Below, in pieces: positions 1 to 9,197 of a DNA stretch of 64,000 nucleotides. Position numbers and translations under genes: made by a program. The stretch comes from Nocardia brevicatena NBRC 12119 (lineage in GTDB: Bacteria; Actinomycetota; Actinomycetes; Mycobacteriales; Mycobacteriaceae). The stretch's first letter is position 1. Each line of letters opens with the position of its first letter. The stretch spans positions 31,863 through 95,862 of the forward strand of contig NZ_BAFU01000246.1 of the NCBI RefSeq assembly GCF_000308495.1, in the 5' to 3' direction. Under the pieces are notes generated by a model. It did no database searches. It was given only the letters and a program-made list of their open reading frames with translations, and was not told the origin of the DNA.

Positions 1-179
1 CAGGGATGGTTTTCGTGTGGCTGCCGTTGATGGCCAAATTGGCTCGGCCCCCTGACCTGCTGCTTCTTCCCGACCGCTGATTGGAGACTGCGGCATCGGA
101 TCGCTGTGTAGGGCCATGTCGGCGGGAAGCGGCCCGCACGCGCACGCAGTGAACACAGCCGGGAAGAAAGGATGAGCCT
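1..179 (+). ncRNA. IS110 noncoding left flank, candidate bridge RNA region
   Basis: This noncoding stretch lies directly upstream of the IS110-family transposase. In IS110-group elements the noncoding left end encodes a structured bridge RNA that pairs with donor and target DNA. A short long-range stem is visible: CTTCCCG at 66-72 can pair with CGGGAAG at 123-129. A small hairpin GCCAA/TTGGC lies near 33-43. The true left tip of the element may lie before base 1, and I did not identify guide loops. The function is inferred from family knowledge. Confidence 0.35.
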
Positions 180-1402
180 GTGTCTGTAGCTGTTGGTATC
201 GATGTGGCCAAGGAGGTGCACTGGGCAGCTGTCAAGGTGGCCGAGACCGGGAAGGTGATCGCCAGTCACAAGGTCGACAACACTCCGGCCGATATCGGTG
301 ATCCGATCGACGAAATCAGTTCCGCCGCAAACGGACACGGACCGGTGACCGTCGGTGTCGATGTGTTGGGTGGGATCGCGTCGCTGCTGGTGGCGATGCT
401 GGTTGCCGCCGAGATCACGGTGGTGCATGTGTCCGGACTGGCGGTGAACCGGGCCCGGCGCGGCACGGTCGGCGGCGAGCACAAAAGCGATCCCAAAGAC
501 GCCGCCGTGATCGCCGACCAGGTGCGGATGCACGACAATCTGCGGCCGGTGCTGCCCGACCGAGACATCGATGTCGAGCTGCGGCTGCTGACGGTTCGGC
601 GGCGTGAACTCGTCGAGGACCAGACCCGCCGCGCCAACCGTATCCGGGACCTGCTGACCAGCATCCACCCCGGGCTCGACCGGGTCGTCAATGTCACCAC
701 CAAAACCGGACTGCACCTGCTGACCCGCTACGTGACCCCGACCCAGATCCGCACCGCCGGCCGGCGCCGCATACTCAAACACCTGAGCAAGGTGCCCTAC
801 GTCGCACACACCAGGCTGGAGGCTCTCGCCACCGCGGTGGTGGACTCCGCTCGCGACCAGCAGATCACGGTACCCGGCGAAGCGATGGCCGCCGAGTTGA
901 TCGGCGAGTTGGCCGGCGAAGCGCTGCACGGCCGCGACCAGCTGATCCGCATCGACGAACGTATCGAGGCCCTGCTGCACACACACACCCTGACGCGGCC
1001 CTCATCCGCAGCCTGCCGGGGATGGGGGCGACGTTGACGGCAGAATTCCTGGCCATCACCGGCGGCATCGACCGATTCCCGAGCCCCGACCGGCTTGCCT
1101 CGGTCGCCGGACTGGCACCGGTGCTCAAACAATCCGGCAAATCCCGCTACCTCCAGCGCTCCACAGCCGGAAACAAGGCACTCAAACGGGTGTTCTACCA
1201 ATCGGCGTTCAGCGCCGTCAGATACGACGACACCAGCCACGCCTACTACCGGCGCAAACGCACCGAAGGCAAAAATCACCACCAGGCCGTGCTCGCCCTG
1301 GCCCGCCGCCGCGTCAACGTCCTGCACGCCATCCTCCGCAACCGGCAGCCCTACAACCCGAACCGCACCGCCCCGTCCCACACTCACACCGAGGCGGCTT
1401 GA
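180..1402 (+). mobile_element. IS110-family transposase, frameshifted
   Basis: DEDD-type recombinase that moves IS110-family elements. The first part (GTG start at 180) has the N-terminal RuvC-like domain beginning with GIDVAKEVHW and an acidic DPKDAA motif. It leaves frame and stops at 1037. The C-terminal transposase_20 domain continues in another frame up to 1402, with SLPGMGATLTAEFLAITGG and GNKALKRVFYQSAF blocks. The switch falls at the CA-repeat at about 978-988, just before Leu-Ile-Arg-Ser-Leu-Pro-Gly-Met-Gly would resume. Joined, the protein would be about 405 residues, normal for the family. The frameshift may have inactivated the element. Slippage on the dinucleotide repeat or a sequence error is also possible. 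Confidence 0.85.
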
Positions 1403-1651
1403 CAAACACATTGGAGAGCCAATTCGGCGCCCATATGCCCGACCGCATCTCGGTGACGGGGTCGGCGCTGATCTCTGTCATCGGTGACCTCGGCTGTTGT
1501 GGTTGTGTGAAATTGGTGTGGTGCTGTCAACCAGAGGACTTCATGCAGGTGGCTTTGCGGAAGGTGTGCAGTGAGGGTGGGTGTGTGCAGCGGGGGTGTG
1601 CACTATCGCGGGAACGTGGCGATCATCCGGGCGGCCTGCCGCACTCCGTCT

Positions 1652-2935
1652 ATGGGACGTCGGGCCAAGCAACCCAACCGGCAGCTGGCTGAGCTGTTCG
1701 AGGAAACGGGTGCCAGTCGGAAAGGATTGGCGCGACGTGCGGTTGAGCGTGGTAAAGCCATTGGGGTCGACCTCGGATTGGAGTTCTCGCTGAGCCTCGC
1801 AGAGGCGACCGCCGCTGCGATTGCCTTGTGGAGGAGTGATGTGGAGCGTAGGAGGTTCCTCATGGACGCGTCATACGCCGTTGCCGTGTATCCGGCTGCC
1901 TCGATGCGATGGTTGACGATGCCAGGCCCGGAACATCCTGTCTCGTCCGGTTACCGACGGATCGGTCAAGATGATGTGGATGCTGTTCGCACCATGACCA
2001 CGGCGTTTCGCAACCTGGACAATCAGGTGGGAGGAGGCAAGGTCAGACCGACCATCGTCCATTATCTGCACAGCTCGGTCGCCCCTTTACTGCACGGAAG
2101 CTACAACGAGTCGATCGGGCGCCAACTATTCGCGGCCACGCCCGAGCTGACCAAGCTTGCCGGTTGGGCTGCGTACGACTTGGAGGAACGTGGTCTGGCG
2201 CAGCGGTACTTCATCCAGGCGCTGCGCATGGCACGCGCCGCAAGCGATGCCGGGCTTGCCGGAGAGATCCTGGCGGCAATGAGCCACCAGGCTACCTACG
2301 TTGGCCGTTCGGGCGATGCGATCGACCTCGCATGTGCAGCACGGATAGCGGCGAGGACCGCTGGATTGGCCGCGCTCGAATCAGAGTGTCACCTGCTGGA
2401 GCGCACGGACACGCCGCCCGCTCCGCCAGGGCGGCGTGCGTGCGGTCGAGCCGATACCACCTGCCCCGCCTGGTTGGCCTATTTCGACGACGCCTACATG
2501 TCGGCCAAGACGGCGCACTGCTTTCGAGATCTCGGTGACTACACGCAGGCCGCGGAGTTCGCGGAGCAGTCCCTGAACATGTCGGACGGCTATCTCTGGG
2601 GGCGCACGTTCAATCTGTGTTTGCCGGCGTCATCCCGTGCCGACGAGGACCCACGAGAAGCTGTGAGGATCGGATTCGAAGCGCTCGACCTCGCGGTCGG
2701 CTTGGAGTCGCGCCGAAGCTTCTCCTACCTGCGGCAGATCCGGCACCGGCTCGCGCCCTACAGTGAGATGGGCGATGTCGCCGAGTTCAGGCGCCGGGTC
2801 TTCGCTATCACAGCTCGGGCAGACCGAGCGCTCGGTATAGGGCGACCACTGTTGCTGCGCCGACGATCTCACCGCGGTCGATCATGCCGATTGCGTCGAG
2901 GATCGGAATCCATCGAATGTCCTCGGCTTCATTGA
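1652..2935 (+). pseudogene. Degenerate XRE/TPR-type regulator paired with NUDIX gene
   Basis: The protein from ATG 1652 opens with MGRRAKQPNRQLAELFEETG, the start of a large actinobacterial regulator family that has an N-terminal helix-turn-helix and a C-terminal tetratricopeptide-like helical region. After GKAIGVDLG the expected rest of the DNA-binding part is missing and the sequence jumps to the helical region, which suggests an internal deletion. A stretch at about 2390-2470 reads better in another frame, consistent with two compensating frameshifts. The tail after about 2810 is read-through into the convergent NUDIX gene. Family members often neighbour NUDIX hydrolases, as here. It is probably non-functional as a DNA-binding protein. 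Confidence 0.6.
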
Positions 2936-3364
2936 TGTCCGGTGCTGTGTCGGTGAAGTCGGCGCCGCGAGCAGGATAGATTTCCTGTGGGTGGTCGAGT
3001 GTGCCGATAGCAGGTTGGTAGGTGACCAGATGTTGCATGGTTCGTGGCCGCCACCCGGTCTCCTCTTCCACTTCACGGGCCGCCGCAGCGGCGACGTCTT
3101 CGGCATTGTCGACATAGCCGCCGGGTAGTTCCCACACCCACCGGTCATGATGAATCGGTGCCGATACATGAGCAGGGCTGCCCGTTTGTTGTTGAGGACC
3201 AGGGCCATGGCGCAGCGCGGCATTCGCGCGACATATTGTGTGAACTCGACACCGTCGGGGAGCTCTATATCCACAGCTGAAAGTTTGATGTGTCGATTCT
3301 CGTCCACGACACGCTCGCCGTGAATTGTCCATCGGGTACGGGCCACGCTCCGACGGTATCGCAA
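2808..3364 (-). pseudogene. NUDIX hydrolase, frameshifted
   Basis: NUDIX enzymes cleave nucleoside-diphosphate derivatives; this one resembles ADP-sugar pyrophosphatases. The C-terminal part holds a complete Nudix box (GGYVDNAEDVAAAAAREVEE followed by ETGW), matching G-x5-E-x7-R-E-x2-E-E-x-G. The N-terminal part (WTIHGERVVDENRHIKLSAV and onward) lies in another frame. The two meet around 3150, so one base was gained or lost. It converges on the degenerate TPR regulator, its usual genomic partner. The active site is intact but separated from its N-terminal domain. Confidence 0.7.
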
Positions 3365-3592
3365 CTACGACGTGCGCAGCGCTCGCCTCGAGATGGGGTG
3401 TGGACGGCTGTGTGGGCCGCGGATCAGGCGCGGATCACCGGTGACGAGCCGAAGGCGGTCTTCGAAGGTACGGTGGCTCGAGGCCCGTCGTTGCGTGATC
3501 CCGACGTCCGCGACGACGAATGAGATGCCGTTGTCGACATCGACGGCAGGCGGGTCGTTGCTCCTGTTTTCGGTAGAGAGGACACTTCAGGG

Positions 3593-3763
3593 ATGAATCG
3601 TGGATATCGGCCACCGCCGAGCCTGTTCAGTCATCGCGAGGAACCCGTCGTCACCTCTTTCGCGGCCGGTGTGGGCGTGGTGTGCCGTCCGGTGTTCAGC
3701 AGCGTCGTATCGTATGCCGCGGCGGCGGGTGATGCCGCGGTGCCGGACGAGGGTGATCGGTGA
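3593..3763 (+). CDS. Small 56-residue ORF coupled to acyltransferase
   Basis: An ATG at 3593 opens a 56-codon frame whose TGA overlaps the GTG start of the next gene (GTGA at 3760-3763), a layout typical of translational coupling. The predicted peptide starts MNRGYRPPPSLFSHREEPVV and ends AVPDEGDR. About 70 percent of its codons end in G or C by my count. No family is recognised and the upstream ribosome-binding site is weak. It could be a leader peptide or chance. Confidence 0.35.
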   Translation: MNRGYRPPPSLFSHREEPVVTSFAAGVGVVCRPVFSSVVSYAAAAGDAAVPDEGDR

Positions 3764-4677
3764 ACCCGACAGCATGGGCCCGGGATCTCGGGTACGCGGC
3801 CGGTTGGCGGCTGGTGCGGACCCTGCCGCAGCGGTGGGCGATGCGCCTGTTCGACCTCGCGGCCGATCGCGCGGCCCGCGACGGTGGACCGGACCAATTG
3901 CGGCGCAATCTGGCGCGGGTACTGTCCGTCGCGCCGGCGGAGGTACCCGACGAACTCGTGCACGCGAGCCTGCGCTCCTACGCTCGGTACTGGTGCGAGG
4001 CGTTTCGGCTGCCGTCGATGGATCCGGTGTGGCTGGCCGAGCGCATCGAATCCTCGGCCACCGGGCTCGAACACATTCACGAGGCGGTCGAACGCGGGAA
4101 GGGGGCGGTGCTGGCATTGCCGCACAGCGGCAACTGGGACCTGGCGGGGGTCTGGCTGGTACAGCGGGTGGGGTCACCGACGGTGGTGGCCGAGCGGCTG
4201 GCACCGGAATCTCTGTTCCGGCGTTTCGTCCGTTTCCGTGAGCGTCTGGGTTTCGAGATCATCCCGCACACCGGCGCCGAGACGCCACCGTTCCAGCAGC
4301 TGGCCGCGCGGCTGCGGCAGGGACGGATGGTCGGGCTGCTCGGCGAACGCGACCTGTCCGGCACGGGCGTGTCGGTCACTTTCTTCGGGGAACCGGCTCG
4401 CATGCCGGCCGGTCCGGCGCGGCTGGCCATCGACACCGGCGCCCCGCTGCTGCCGGTGCACTGCTGGTTCACCCCCGACGGCTGGGGCTTCGATGTCGGC
4501 GCGCCGATCGATACCGCCGGCGGAGTACGGCGCACGACCCAGGTGCTGGCCGATCGGTTCGCCGCCGGTATCGCCGCGCATCCGGCCGACTGGCACATGC
4601 TGCAACCGGTGTGGACCGCCGATTACAGCGCCGACCGGCTCACCCGCGAGCGTGTTCACAGCGACCCACCACGCTGA
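3760..4677 (+). CDS. Phosphatidylinositol mannoside acyltransferase-like protein
   Basis: LpxL/HtrB-family membrane-associated acyltransferase, most like mycobacterial PatA, which acylates phosphatidylinositol mannosides at the inner face of the plasma membrane. The 305-residue length is close to PatA. The catalytic HX4D motif is HSGNWD with His122 and Asp127, and a conserved Glu196 in GLLGERDLSG matches the second PatA catalytic acid. In mycolata patA normally sits between pgsA and pimA, and neither is here, so this is a paralogue or a displaced copy. The GTG start overlaps the stop of the preceding small ORF. It is the only clearly intact gene in a run of remnants. Confidence 0.8.
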   Translation: MNPTAWARDLGYAAGWRLVRTLPQRWAMRLFDLAADRAARDGGPDQLRRNLARVLSVAPAEVPDELVHASLRSYARYWCEAFRLPSMDPVWLAERIESSATGLEHIHEAVERGKGAVLALPHSGNWDLAGVWLVQRVGSPTVVAERLAPESLFRRFVRFRERLGFEIIPHTGAETPPFQQLAARLRQGRMVGLLGERDLSGTGVSVTFFGEPARMPAGPARLAIDTGAPLLPVHCWFTPDGWGFDVGAPIDTAGGVRRTTQVLADRFAAGIAAHPADWHMLQPVWTADYSADRLTRERVHSDPPR

Positions 4678-4714
4678 CCCGGAAACCGCACCCCACCGCC
4701 CGGACGGTACATAG

Positions 4715-5645
4715 ATGTATGAGGACAATAGCGTTCCGACGCCTTCGACCGGGCCGGCCGGTATCGATGCCGAACGCGTCACCGCCTGGTTCGTCGACAA
4801 CGTCCCGAATGTCCGGCCACCCTTGCGTTTCGAGCTGAACACCGGCGGCCGCTCGAACCTCGCCTATCGCGTCCACGACGAGACCGGCACCCGCTGGGTC
4901 CTGCGCCGTCCACCCACCGGACATGTCCTGGCCTCGGCACACGACGTCGTGCGCGAGTTCGGCATCCTCGACCTGCCGGCCGACAGTCCGGTTCCGGTAC
5001 CGCCGGTACTGGGCTGCTGCACCGACCACGCCGTGGACACCACGACCGGCCCTTTGGCCGAACTCCGCAAGCCCGGTGGCTATCTGGAGCGTCAGTTGCG
5101 CCGCCGGCATCGCCGGCTCCCACCGGCGGTGTCGGCCCCGGACCCCTCTGGGAGGTCCACGAACTGCTCACCCGTCGGATGCCCACCGAACGCTGGACCG
5201 GTATCGCCCACGGTGACTTCCGCCCGGGCAACCTGCTGATCGGGCCCGACGGAACCGTTCGAGCGGTCCCGGACTGGGAACTGTGGACCATCTGCGACGT
5301 CATGGCCGATGTCGGCCGGCTCGCCGCCTGGTCCTCGGCCGATCCGTTCGGCTGGGCCCCGATCCCGCCGACGGCTGCCTCGATGTCGACGCGGTGCTGT
5401 CCCGCTACGCAGCCACCACGGGCCGGGCACTCGACGATCTGCCCTACTACCAGGCCTTCGCCCTGTGGCGCCTGGCGGCCATCGCCGAGGGAGTCGCGGC
5501 CCGCTTCCGCGCCGGGGTGATGGGGGCGCAGGATGTCGACGTGGACGAGCTGTCGCGGCGTCCCGCGCGGCTCGCCGAAACCGCCCGCGAGATCCTTGCG
5601 AGGGGCGAGTCGATCCGACGCCTGGGACGTGGCCGCGTGGCGTGA
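4715..5645 (+). pseudogene. APH-family phosphotransferase remnant
   Basis: Remnant of the aminoglycoside-phosphotransferase-like kinase family often found with acyl-CoA dehydrogenases (ACAD10/11 type). The N-lobe is readable from 4715 (LRFELNTGGRSNLAYRVHDE, VLRRPPTG). The middle that should hold the ligand loop is missing: the frame passes from GCCTDHAVD straight to LRKPGGYLERQLRR. The Brenner motif HGDFRPGN and AVPDWELW then continue in a second frame near 5179-5360. The C-terminal helices continue in a third frame to 5645. A large deletion plus frameshifts show true decay. An intact homologue lies at 51766-52857. Confidence 0.75.
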
Positions 5646-5733
5646 ACGGTCACGATGGACGTCTCACCGGCCCGTCCGTGCCGCGGCCACCGCGGACGGG
5701 GTCGCGCCCGGTTCGGTGCGAGTCGGTGGTTGC

Positions 5734-6125
5734 CTATGTCCGGCCGGTGGTGAAGGTGATGTGCAGGTCGCGCAGTCCGCGCAGCAGGAAAGTCGGTTCG
5801 TACTCGTAGCGGTGGTCGTCGGTGGGGCCGTATTCGTTCTCGTCGATGGCGATATCGCTCATCCGGTCGAGCATCCGGTTCAGCGTGACCTGTCCCTCCA
5901 CCCGGGCCGGCGGCGCACCGGCGCAGGTGTGCACACCGCTGCCGAAAGCGATGTGCTCGCGGGCGTTCTTGCGGTCGAGGCGCGGCCGGTGTGAAGGGCA
6001 GCGGCGGGAAGGGGCCGCCGATGGAGACGCAGGCCGAGAAGACCTCGGTACATGTGACCGCCGAGTGACTCGGCGGTCTCGTACTGCCGACCCTCGAGGA
6101 ACAGAGGCCGGACCTTGTCGGACAC
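5734..6125 (-). pseudogene. Cytochrome P450 C-terminal remnant
   Basis: The minus strand encodes the last part of a P450 with the haem-ligand loop IAFGSGVHTCAGAPPARVEG (consensus FxxGxHxCxG) and a typical C-terminal tail ending HITFTTGRT. Upstream residues (VRPLFLEGRQYETAESLGGH) lie in a different frame, and the I-helix and everything before it are absent. It cannot make a functional enzyme. Confidence 0.75.
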
Positions 6126-7023
6126 GGTCGCGGTAGAGCACGCGGCAGTGGCTCGGTGGAGGACGCGTGTTCGGCTACCCCGAGTTTGATCTCGATGGCG
6201 TGGTCGTGGTCCGGCCGGTTTCGATCCGGGGCCTGGTCGGGTGGTTTCGGTGCGTTGGCCGGCCAGGCCGTGCGCGCGTAAGAGCTCACCGCTCGGTCCG
6301 GGTGGTGTCGGCCTCGATCGGCGTTGTATCGATCGCCTGTCACCCGAACGCTATGCGGGACATCATTTCTCGCGGCCGTCCTCGACTCCACCGCCGCAGC
6401 CTATTCCAACTGCGCCAATAAGACCGTGATCACGAAATACCGCTGGAGTATCGGGAATCCTGAGTGCCTATCGCGCGACGCACGTATCCGCCGGCCGACG
6501 GGCCGGTGCGTCTCGAGCCATGACCGGCGACCGGCCATACCGGGTGGGACTGCGGCCCTCCGCCGGCGCGGCCGAGATACCCGAAAACACTTCGGGCCCA
6601 TGGTCTCTGGCGAAGACGCATGGCCCGTCCGGTAGTACGGCGAGCCGCGGTGACGAATCGAGTCGGTTCTTCGATCGAAAGCGGTTGGAGGACAATACGT
6701 ATCGTCAAGCCCGTGATCACCACGGTCCGACGACGAGTGAGCGTTGGGCGGGGAGCAGTGCTACCACGAACTGCGGACAGGTCCGCATGCATAGCACAAC
6801 GCGCCCGCTGCTACTCGGAAACCGCAAAACTGCCCAGAACAGCAAAACCGCAGCTCAGATGTCTTGTCTGTCAATGCCTCCGCCCTGTTCCCGGTATCGC
6901 AGGTCGACATCTATCCCCGTGGCCGCCATGGAGATATGATGGTCGCCAACAATGACGCTGAACGGTCGGATCAGCACGGTAAGGACATCCACCTCGACTG
7001 ACGCTTGTCGCACTGGGGTTCTG
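6126..7023. other. Gene-free stretch before the isonitrile operon
   Basis: No convincing gene was found on either strand. Short open frames exist but show no recognisable domain and have no good start sites. The stretch separates the decayed left zone from the lower-GC biosynthetic operon and probably contains eroded sequence. Confidence 0.5.
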
Positions 7024-7059
7024 CCATGCCGGTTACCGCCGATTCGGTAACCGGCATGG
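7024..7059. promoter_or_regulatory. Perfect 15-bp inverted repeat upstream of the operon
   Basis: CCATGCCGGTTACCG at 7024-7038 is followed after six bases by its exact reverse complement at 7045-7059. There is no T-run after it, so an intrinsic terminator is less likely than an operator or a structured leader element. It lies about 375 bases before the first operon gene. The inner GGTTACC/GGTAACC halves are themselves nearly palindromic, as in many regulator sites. Confidence 0.5.
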
Positions 7060-7435
7060 GGAAGATTAACGCTGTGTTCGCTCTGGGATGGGAACCACCT
7101 CCGCATCTCGATAATCCGTCGTGTGTCCGAGCCGATCGCGTGGCGCGGGAAGATCGCCGTACACCGCGGTGGCGGCCTTCGAAGCGGTTCACTGCGCCGC
7201 TTGGCGAAGGGGGACGGCCGCGCCGGGATGGAAGACCCGGTAATAGTTCTGTCCTGCCGAGCTCCTGGACCGGGCCGTGGAGGGCGGGTTGGAGCCCGCC
7301 AACCGCTGATCCCTCTCCACGCGGGCCGCGCGTCGTGTCCACGCCACTCACAGCGCGCCCTGTGGGCCGCATCGCGGGCGTGGTTGACCGTTGCCTATGA
7401 CGCACTCGATCGGGAGTATACCGAGGAATAAAAAT

Positions 7436-8305
7436 ATGCATATCAGACGACAGCAAGATGCCAAGTTCGGTGTTTCTGTTGAGGGCTTTGATGCCTTGTC
7501 TTCGAGCGACGAAGACGTGGACATTCTCAGACGGAGCGTCTACGAACAGAAGATCGTTGTTTTGAAGAATCAGAAGCTTACCCCATACCAGTTTGTTGCC
7601 TTGGGACAGCGGTTCGGTGTGCCCCAAGTGTATTACCAGCCCATGTATCATCACCCCGAGGTCGAGGAGATCTTTGTATCTTCGAACGTGCATCACGACG
7701 GTAAAAGAGTGGGTGTTCCACAGACCGGTAAATTCTGGCATTCGGACTATTCCTTCATGCCGCGTCCTTTCTCGATCACCTTCGTCTACCCGCAGGTAGT
7801 ACCCGAAAAGAACCGTGGAACGTATTTCATCGACATGGGACACGCATATGCGCTGCTTCCTGAATGCCTCAAGTCCGCAGTATCCGGAACCAGGGCTCGT
7901 CACAGCGCACGTCGATACTTCAAAATTCGACCGACGGATGTGTTTCGACCTATCGGCGAGGTACTCGAAGAGATCGAGAAAGAAAGTCCGGACGTCTTCC
8001 ACCCAACCATCGTCACACATCCGGTGACAGGCGAGGAGATACTCTATGTGAGCGAAGCTCTGACCCACGAGTTGCTGGGCGGGAACGGCACGGCGCTGGA
8101 TGACAAACTGTTGCAGGAACTCTTCGAGGCCACTGGACAGCGAGATCTCACCTTTTCGCACGAGAACATCCACCTGCAGACCTTCGAAGAAGGAGACTTG
8201 CTGATCTGGGACAACCGAAGTCTGGTGCACCGAGCGCTACACACCAGTGAGTCAGAACCTGCAGTTTCATTCAGGGTGACAGTCATGGACGAGCACCCGT
8301 GGTGA
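7436..8305 (+). CDS. Fe(II)/2-oxoglutarate isonitrile synthase (ScoE/Rv0097 type)
   Basis: TauD-fold non-haem iron oxygenase predicted to convert an N-carboxymethyl-3-amino acyl substrate to a 3-isocyano acid by oxidative decarboxylation, as ScoE and Rv0097 do. The iron triad is His102-x-Asp104 (FWHSDYSF) and His265 (LVHRA); Arg280 binds 2-oxoglutarate. From memory of ScoE, the substrate residues Tyr96, Tyr97, Tyr101, Arg157, Lys193, Arg195 and His299 have counterparts at exactly the same spacing: Tyr66, Tyr67, Tyr71, Arg127, Lys163, Arg165 and His269. I chose ATG 7436 because AGGA precedes it at good spacing; it gives 289 residues, the length I recall for Rv0097. It is the first gene of a six-gene operon. 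Confidence 0.88.
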   Translation: MHIRRQQDAKFGVSVEGFDALSSSDEDVDILRRSVYEQKIVVLKNQKLTPYQFVALGQRFGVPQVYYQPMYHHPEVEEIFVSSNVHHDGKRVGVPQTGKFWHSDYSFMPRPFSITFVYPQVVPEKNRGTYFIDMGHAYALLPECLKSAVSGTRARHSARRYFKIRPTDVFRPIGEVLEEIEKESPDVFHPTIVTHPVTGEEILYVSEALTHELLGGNGTALDDKLLQELFEATGQRDLTFSHENIHLQTFEEGDLLIWDNRSLVHRALHTSESEPAVSFRVTVMDEHPW

Positions 8306-8322
8306 GGAAATGAGAGCAAGTT

Positions 8323-8871
8323 ATGCAAAGCCGAATATCTCACGTGGAATTTGCTCCTATCGACTGCGACCAGAATTTTATGGACCGAGTTCTCGAGCCG
8401 TACAAGACCAACTGTCGATACATTAAAACAGCTGTGGTGGATATGGATGGCCGTACCGATCGACTGCGCATCAGCGGTACATTCGGTATCCCGGAGTCGT
8501 GCTACATAGCAGATACCGGCCATTTCAATTCGGTAGAGTTCAATATCTGCTACAATCAAATGGCCTACTGCCTGATCGCAAAGGCCGTCGGCGAATCGTT
8601 GATCTCCCCATTCGACTCGTGGAACATGGAAGACTATTGGGAGCGCCAGCTTCCGAATATTCTTATCTACGACTTCCGGAGTAGATTCCGACGACCTATG
8701 CTCAGCGCATCCTTCCTGGGATCTCTCGAGTTCATCGAAGTAGCCCAACGGCATGGTGACCGACCGCTCGTGACAATCGACACGACATGTCAGTTCTCGG
8801 ACGATTCGGGCTGCAGCTCCGAGGGGTCCGTGAAACTGGCCATCACCAACCCCCCGATACGTGGGCAATAG
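8323..8871 (+). CDS. FcoT/ScoD-type thioesterase (Michael addition of glycine)
   Basis: Type III fatty acyl thioesterase of the FcoT (Rv0098) family. In isonitrile lipopeptide pathways the homologue ScoD adds glycine to an alpha,beta-unsaturated acyl-ACP and releases the N-carboxymethyl-3-amino acid used by the isonitrile synthase. The 182-residue length matches Rv0098. The conserved block HFNSVEFNICYNQM (residues 68-81) and Tyr33 are present. It starts 17 bases after the oxygenase stop and overlaps the next gene by 11 bases. The role is inferred from the family and the gene neighbourhood. Confidence 0.85.
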   Translation: MQSRISHVEFAPIDCDQNFMDRVLEPYKTNCRYIKTAVVDMDGRTDRLRISGTFGIPESCYIADTGHFNSVEFNICYNQMAYCLIAKAVGESLISPFDSWNMEDYWERQLPNILIYDFRSRFRRPMLSASFLGSLEFIEVAQRHGDRPLVTIDTTCQFSDDSGCSSEGSVKLAITNPPIRGQ

Positions 8872-9184
8872 GGTCCTTGCGGTGGAATTCGGACCTGTAG
8901 ACAAGCAGCTTCTGCGCCGCCTGCCGCGGTGGGAGCGCGACGTGGTTCTCGAAGACTTGGTGACCCAGATATTCAAGGGCCTGTTGTTCATGGAGAAGTC
9001 CGACGAACTCCCATTCGACGAGAACTACTTCGACATGGGTCTTACCTCATTGCAGCTTACAGAGGCAAAAGAAAAGATTGAACTAACTCTTGAATGCGAG
9101 ATCGAGACGACTCACCTCTTCAACAATCCGACTATTGCACACCTCGTTGAGCATCTGAACGAAATTATCGTCGGAACCGGCTGA
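8861..9184 (+). CDS. Stand-alone acyl carrier protein
   Basis: Acyl carrier protein that would hold the fatty acyl chain during glycine addition and hand it to the PKS, like Rv0100 or ScoB. The phosphopantetheine site is in the FDMGLTSLQL context, followed by a typical helix III (NPTIAHLVEHLNEI). GTG 8861 overlaps the thioesterase gene; a GTG at 8882 is a possible shorter start. At about 100 residues it is longer than Rv0100. No phosphopantetheinyl transferase is in the window. Confidence 0.85.
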   Translation: MGNRVLAVEFGPVDKQLLRRLPRWERDVVLEDLVTQIFKGLLFMEKSDELPFDENYFDMGLTSLQLTEAKEKIELTLECEIETTHLFNNPTIAHLVEHLNEIIVGTG

Positions 9185-9197
9185 ACTGGAACGAAAT

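Noticed and set aside
6971-8230. A 419-codon minus-strand frame
   Set aside because: Antisense to the isonitrile synthase, whose iron and substrate residues are all conserved.
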